In this document: positions 5,516 to 8,745 of the stretch, one piece after another | Layout: each line of letters starts with the position of its first letter | How positions within the stretch are numbered: the first letter of the stretch is position 1 | Source: Prevotellaceae bacterium | GTDB lineage: Bacteria > Bacteroidota > Bacteroidia > Bacteroidales > UBA932 | NCBI GenBank assembly: GCA_031258755.1 | Contig: JAIRMK010000151.1 | Span: 1-8,745, forward strand | Length of the DNA: 8,745 nt | Direction: 5' to 3' | Notes under the pieces: model-generated | Databases searched by the model: none | Seen by the model: the letters and a program-made list of their open reading frames with translations, nothing else | What the model was told of the DNA's origin: nothing | Made by a program: the position numbers and the translations under genes

Positions 5516-6499
5516 TTAAAAAATTCTTATACCTGCGATGGCGAGACATATAAAAAACAAAAGTAAATTAAATATTTTTTTTCGGCGAATATGATCGTAA
5601 TAATTTGCTGCAAGGATGGACAACGGAATAGCTGCCAGCGGCATGATACAGGGTTGTGAGGTGTTGAGCGGCGCTATGGAAATTAGAAGGCACAACAACA
5701 GGCATTTTGATATTTGCCGCATCCGGGTGTGTTTAATTTTAATCGGCGAACTTCCCGGACGGCCCGGAAAGAAGGAGCATAATGCCATAATGGTTAAGAG
5801 GACAAACAGCAATAGTTCGGGTATGGAGAACGTAAATCCGGGCATTACCGGCGGGGGGATAATTTCGATCATCGTTTCCCAAAAGTCGGTATAAGTACCG
5901 TAACGGAGGTAGTGATGGAGGAAAAGGTAGAAACACGGGGTTGCTATTCCGCTAAAATAGGCCATCCAGTCGCGCCATGCAAAAGGTCTTGAAATAAGTA
6001 TGCCGATAAATATAGCGAGGAGAACGACTGCGGACGGAAAATAAAACAGGGCGGCCAATGCCGTAAAAAATGCCGAAAGAAACAGTGACGATATGGCCTT
6101 TATAACCTGAATGGAACGGAAGAGATAATGGAGGCTTAGCAGCACGAATAAAACCGCCGCCTGCGAGCCTGAGAATTGTTGGGTGTATGGCTCGGCCGAA
6201 GAAATGAGTATAAACAGCAACAACATGAGTTGCTCCTGTCCGGTTACAAAAAGGTGCTTTCTGTTTATGACAAACAAAAGGCATGCGCCGGCGGCAATCA
6301 TAATAAAACTCGTCCATATTCCCGCGTGCCCCTGTAGCTGTAAATCTTCAATCATCCATCTTTGCAAGGGCATCATGAATTTTATGTAAAGGGCTTCGGG
6401 CGCTATGGGAAAGAGGATGGACGGTATCCATAAAATAAGCAGTAGCGCCAAACACACCAAACTTGTGACAAAAGGATTGCGTTGAAAAAAATTAATCAT
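5516..6499 (-). CDS. Polytopic membrane protein, DUF6427-like
   Basis: This 327-residue protein has about nine or ten hydrophobic spans, for example 10-32, 60-78, 90-104, 113-130, 134-172 (two), 183-198, 226-246, 267-283, 289-303 and 311-325. The central stretch ISRPFAWRDWMAYFSGIATP (169-188), a loop followed by a span, is what I associate with the Bacteroidota family DUF6427, often found next to purD; the family call is recalled rather than checked. No catalytic motif is recognisable and function is unknown. Its ATG overlaps the purD stop by 8 nt (ATGATTAA), so it is translationally coupled to purD. The TAA stop overlaps one of a pair of GGGTTTAAA repeats. Confidence 0.72.
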   Translation of the reverse strand: MINFFQRNPFVTSLVCLALLLILWIPSILFPIAPEALYIKFMMPLQRWMIEDLQLQGHAGIWTSFIMIAAGACLLFVINRKHLFVTGQEQLMLLLFILISSAEPYTQQFSGSQAAVLFVLLSLHYLFRSIQVIKAISSLFLSAFFTALAALFYFPSAVVLLAIFIGILISRPFAWRDWMAYFSGIATPCFYLFLHHYLRYGTYTDFWETMIEIIPPPVMPGFTFSIPELLLFVLLTIMALCSFFPGRPGSSPIKIKHTRMRQISKCLLLCLLISIAPLNTSQPCIMPLAAIPLSILAANYYDHIRRKKIFNLLLFFICLAIAGIRIF

Positions 6500-7796
6500 G
6501 AGCGGATGAGTTTTCAGTATAGCGCGAAAGATCCGCCCCGATGTCGGTGCGGTGATACTTGCCGTTATATTTAATATGTTTCATGCCGGCATAACTTGTT
6601 TTCTGCGCTTCATCGATGCTGTGGCCGAGCGAGGTTACCGCCAGCACCCGCCCGCCGGCAGTGACAAGCTGTCCGTCTTTCATCGCCGTGCCCGACTGGA
6701 ACACGAGGCTGTCGGTTACGCTGTCGAGGCCGGTAATATCCATTCCTTTCCGGTAAGCTTCGGGATATCCTTCCGAGGCGCATACCACCGTCAAGGCCGT
6801 GCGGTCATTTATTTTGCAGGTCTTTTCATGTAACGTGTGCCGGCTCACGCCCTCGAAAAGATCAACGAGGTCGCCGTCTAAACGCGGCATCACCGCTTCG
6901 GTTTCGGGGTCGCCCATGCGCACGTTGTATTCTACGACATACGGATTGCCGCCCACGTTCATCAGCCCGATAAAAATAAAACCGCAATACATGATATTTT
7001 CATTTTGCAACCCTTTTATGGTGGGTATAATAATGCGTTCTTCCACTTTTTGCATGAAAGGCGCGGTGGCAAACGGAACAGGCGATACGGCGCCCATGCC
7101 GCCGGTATTAAGTCCGGTATCGTGGTCGCCGATACGTTTGTAATCCTTGGCCTCCGGCAGGATTTTATACGATTCTCCGTCGGTAAGGATGAATACGGAA
7201 AGTTCGATGCCTCTCAGAAATTCTTCGATGACCACTTTTTTCCCGGCGTCGCCGAATTTTCCGTTTAGCATGTCGTGCAGTTGCAGCTCTGCTTCGCTGA
7301 TATCGTCGATGATTAATACCCCTTTTCCTGCGGCCAGCCCATCGGCTTTCAACACATAAGGGGGTTCCAAACTCTCGAGGAACGCATAGCCCTTGTTGAT
7401 GGTTTCGGCCGTGAATGTCTGGTAGCGCGCCGTGGGAATACCGTATCTTTTCATGAACGCCTTGGCCACATCCTTGCTGCCTTCGAGCTGTGCGCCTCGT
7501 TTATTGGGGCCAATCACGGCAATGTGCGCAAGGTCGGGATCATTGTTGAAAAAATCGGTGATGCCGTTCACCAGCGGATCTTCGGGGCCAACCACCAGCA
7601 TGGTGATTTTTTTATCGAGCGCCAGTTGCTTCAACGTTTCAAAATCATTTATGGCGATATCGACATTTTCGCCCAATGAAGCCGTGCCCGGGTTTCCCGG
7701 CGCGATGCAGAGTTTATTCAGCCGCTTGCTTTGCCGCAGCTTCCATGCCAGCGCATGTTCCCGCCCCCCTGATCCTAATAACAATACATTGTGCAT
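6492..7796 (-). CDS. purD: Phosphoribosylamine--glycine ligase (GAR synthetase)
   Basis: This 434-residue protein catalyses the second step of purine synthesis: phosphoribosylamine plus glycine and ATP gives GAR. Visible family landmarks: N-terminal nucleotide-like fold MHNVLLLGSGGREHALAWKL, GPEDPLVNGI (70-79), the ATP-grasp loop VLKADGLAAGKGV (148-160), GGMGAVSPV (232-240), and the metal/ATP site EYNVRMGDPETE (289-300), where the common form is EFNVRFGDPE. Length is normal and no lesion is seen. It begins 5 nt after the deacetylase stop, and its own stop overlaps the next gene, which makes a tight three-gene unit. The purS gene elsewhere in the window acts two steps later in the same pathway but is on the other strand and under its own promoter. 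Confidence 0.97.
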   Translation of the reverse strand: MHNVLLLGSGGREHALAWKLRQSKRLNKLCIAPGNPGTASLGENVDIAINDFETLKQLALDKKITMLVVGPEDPLVNGITDFFNNDPDLAHIAVIGPNKRGAQLEGSKDVAKAFMKRYGIPTARYQTFTAETINKGYAFLESLEPPYVLKADGLAAGKGVLIIDDISEAELQLHDMLNGKFGDAGKKVVIEEFLRGIELSVFILTDGESYKILPEAKDYKRIGDHDTGLNTGGMGAVSPVPFATAPFMQKVEERIIIPTIKGLQNENIMYCGFIFIGLMNVGGNPYVVEYNVRMGDPETEAVMPRLDGDLVDLFEGVSRHTLHEKTCKINDRTALTVVCASEGYPEAYRKGMDITGLDSVTDSLVFQSGTAMKDGQLVTAGGRVLAVTSLGHSIDEAQKTSYAGMKHIKYNGKYHRTDIGADLSRYTENSSAHD

Positions 7797-7801
7797 AGTG
7801 A

Positions 7802-8413
7802 TTATAATTCTATCGGTTTACAAATCCATTTCTGTTCGTAGATGTAGTGAAGCGCTTTTGGCAAGGCTTCCCATAAGTTCCGCGCCGACTTCACCGAGTC
7901 GTGGAACACCACAATGGAGCCGGGTTTCACATATTTGATGACATTCCGCGCGCAGCGTTTTCCTGAAAGGTGGCGGCTATAATCGCGGCTGAGCACGTCC
8001 CACATGATGACCCTGTATCGCTCGCTGAGCACGCGCGCCTGGTTGGGGCCTATGCGTGCGTAGGGCGGGCGGTAAAGGTTGCTTCCGATAAGGTCGTTGG
8101 CAAAATCGACGTCGCGGATATATGCGCCGGTATCCATGCCCCAGCCTTTGATGTGGCTGTAGGAGTGATTGCCCGCGGCATGGCCGCGTTTTTTAATTTC
8201 CTGAAAAAGGTCGGGAAACATTTCCACATTTTTCCCCAGACAAAAAAACGTGGCTTTGGCCTCCCATTTGTCTAACTCATCGAGCACCCATGGCGTTACT
8301 TCCGGGCGCGGCCCATCGTCGAACGTGAGGAACACATTGCGCGTTTCACCTTCAAAATTCCAGATGAACGTGGGGAAAATGTGGCGCAAAAATGCCGGCG
8401 CATGAAAATGCAT
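7802..8413 (-). CDS. Polysaccharide deacetylase (NodB homology, carbohydrate esterase 4)
   Basis: This 203-residue protein carries the CE4/NodB motifs in order: FLTFDDGP (28-35, catalytic base Asp32 and metal ligand Asp33), HSYSH (83-87, metal ligands His83 and His87), RPPY (115-118), DVLSRDY (139-145) and VVFHDS (168-173, His171). All metal and catalytic residues are present, so an active metal-dependent N- or O-deacetylase of a glycan is likely. There is no signal peptide or membrane anchor, so a cytoplasmic or membrane-peripheral role is suggested, unlike secreted chitin or peptidoglycan deacetylases. The substrate cannot be inferred. It is the first gene of the run with purD and a DUF6427-like gene, starting 23 nt after an exact -7 box with an A-rich leader. 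Confidence 0.93.
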   Translation of the reverse strand: MHFHAPAFLRHIFPTFIWNFEGETRNVFLTFDDGPRPEVTPWVLDELDKWEAKATFFCLGKNVEMFPDLFQEIKKRGHAAGNHSYSHIKGWGMDTGAYIRDVDFANDLIGSNLYRPPYARIGPNQARVLSERYRVIMWDVLSRDYSRHLSGKRCARNVIKYVKPGSIVVFHDSVKSARNLWEALPKALHYIYEQKWICKPIEL

Positions 8414-8436
8414 AGTGTTTTTTTTAATTAACGGCG

Positions 8437-8444
8437 CAAAGGTA
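8437..8444 (-). promoter_or_regulatory. -7 promoter box of the deacetylase-purD unit
   Basis: The minus strand reads TACCTTTG, an exact TAnnTTTG match 23 nt before the ATG at 8413. The heptamer array at 8454-8481 covers the place where a -33 element would be expected, and no TTTG-like -33 box is seen. Confidence 0.65.
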
Positions 8445-8453
8445 GTAAAAAAA

Positions 8454-8481
8454 TAATGATTAATGGTTAATGATTAATGGT
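8454..8481. repeat. Tandem heptamer array, 4 x TAATGRT
   Basis: Four contiguous 7-bp units alternate TAATGAT and TAATGGT, equal to two copies of a 14-mer. The reverse complement is the CCATTAA family of the array at 526-588, so the two arrays are in opposite orientation. This one lies directly upstream of the -7 box of the deacetylase gene. Confidence 0.85.
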
Positions 8482-8487
8482 TAGTAG

Positions 8488-8509
8488 GGGCGCACCTGTG
8501 TGTTCGCCC
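8488..8509. repeat. REP-like imperfect hairpin
   Basis: GGGCGCAC (8488-8495) pairs with GTTCGCCC (8502-8509) with one mismatch around a 6-nt loop (CTGTGT). The sequence TAGGGGCGCACCTGTGTG followed by TTCGCCC is close to a GTAGGGGCGAAC...GTTCGCCC intergenic repeat that recurs in many bacterial genomes; that likeness is from memory. No T-run follows on either strand in terminator position. Confidence 0.55.
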
Positions 8510-8519
8510 TTTTCGGAGA

Positions 8520-8538
8520 CCGGCGCTGTTGCGCAAAA
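8520..8538 (+). repeat. 19-bp direct repeat, copy 1
   Basis: CCGGCGCTGTTGCGCAAAA, with an internal mini-hairpin GCGC-TGTT-GCGC. An identical copy begins 42 bp later at 8562. Confidence 0.9.
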
Positions 8539-8561
8539 AGATAATTGGGTGTGACTTCCGT

Positions 8562-8580
8562 CCGGCGCTGTTGCGCAAAA
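8562..8580 (+). repeat. 19-bp direct repeat, copy 2
   Basis: Exact copy of the 19-mer at 8520-8538, separated from it by 23 bp. The flanking bases differ, so the repeat unit is bounded at about 19 bp. Confidence 0.9.
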
Positions 8581-8592
8581 GTGATTTTGGTG

Positions 8593-8609
8593 GGGGCTGG
8601 GGGGAGGCC
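8593..8609 (+). repeat. 17-bp G-rich word shared with 511-527
   Basis: GGGGCTGGGGGGAGGCC occurs identically at 511-527 and here, in the same orientation, each time in an intergenic gap containing CCATTAA-type heptamers. Here it ends 2 bp after the stop of the AI-2E transporter gene. Confidence 0.85.
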
Positions 8610-8610
8610 G

Positions 8611-8745
8611 CTATATCTTCTCCGTCAACTTGCGGACAACCCTGAAGTGGTTGAAAAATTCCTTGGCAAATACACGCACTACCGTATAAGTGGGAATGGC
8701 GATAATCATCCCGATAATACCGCCTGTGCTGCCGGCGGTAATAAT
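8611..8745 (-). CDS. AI-2E family transporter, C-terminal end (partial)
   Basis: The minus-strand frame enters at base 8745 and ends at TAG 8613-8611, giving the last 44 residues. The segment GGIIGMIIAIPTYTVVRVFAK, a glycine-rich hydrophobic helix running into IPxYTxxRV, followed by KEFFNHFRVVRKLTEKI, is the usual C-terminus of PF01594 (AI-2E family, formerly UPF0118) in Bacteroidota. These are eight-span membrane proteins of about 350-380 residues; members include the E. coli TqsA exporter and some cation/proton antiporters, so the substrate cannot be assigned. The gene ends just before the G-rich repeat word. Confidence 0.85.
   Translation of the reverse strand: MITAGSTGGIIGMIIAIPTYTVVRVFAKEFFNHFRVVRKLTEKI

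Noticed and set aside
7432..7938. 168-codon plus-strand frame across purD and the deacetylase
   Set aside because: It runs antisense across two well-supported genes and shows no family similarity.
8515..8585. 19-bp direct repeats considered as insertion-sequence ends or an att pair
   Set aside because: They are in direct orientation, only 23 bp apart, and no transposase or integrase gene lies between or beside them.
1..8745. A complete new defence or mobile system
   Set aside because: Apart from the partial Rpn gene, the genes are housekeeping or small membrane proteins; nothing assembles into a multi-gene defence or mobile cassette in this window.

Overview
The window reads as chromosomal DNA from a member of the Bacteroidota, most likely order Bacteroidales. 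Four exact matches to the Bacteroidota -7 promoter element TAnnTTTG sit 20-27 nt before start codons. Leaders are A-rich without clear Shine-Dalgarno sequences. The gene families fit this group: an Rpn-type PD-(D/E)XK nuclease, a Bacteroidales-style Lon, a polysaccharide deacetylase next to purD, and a DUF6427-like membrane protein. The genus cannot be fixed from this sequence.

Layout from left to right: (1) the N-terminal 109 codons of an Rpn family nuclease/putative transposase (minus, cut by the window edge). (2) A repeat-rich gap with a nested GC-rich hairpin element, a strong G-quadruplex motif and nine copies of CCATTAA that run into the stop codon of (3) a secreted plant-type glutaminyl-peptide cyclotransferase (minus). 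(4) A divergent plus-strand pair, pssA and purS, only 5 nt apart. (5) A gap before lon holding a hairpin terminator, a possible SusD 3' remnant ending QNPGW-stop, and an AT-rich two-gene unit of tiny membrane proteins of 62 and 38 residues. The 38-residue gene is easily missed because of its size. (6) lon (minus), with an inverted repeat and no canonical -7 box upstream. (7) A tightly packed minus-strand run: polysaccharide deacetylase, purD, and a DUF6427-like polytopic membrane protein. (8) A second repeat-rich gap sharing the heptamer and a 17-bp G-rich word with the first gap, plus a REP-like hairpin and a 19-bp direct repeat. (9) The last 44 codons of an AI-2E family transporter (minus).

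Most of the window is housekeeping: phospholipid synthesis (pssA), purine synthesis (purS, purD), protein quality control (lon) and envelope functions. The deacetylase, purD and DUF6427-like genes look like one transcription unit (5-nt gap, then an 8-nt overlap), and lon may be reached by read-through across 83 nt. The less ordinary material is in the gaps: modular intergenic repeats, the small membrane-protein pair, and the gene remnant. I found no CRISPR array, tRNA, rRNA, intact insertion sequence or clear new defence system.
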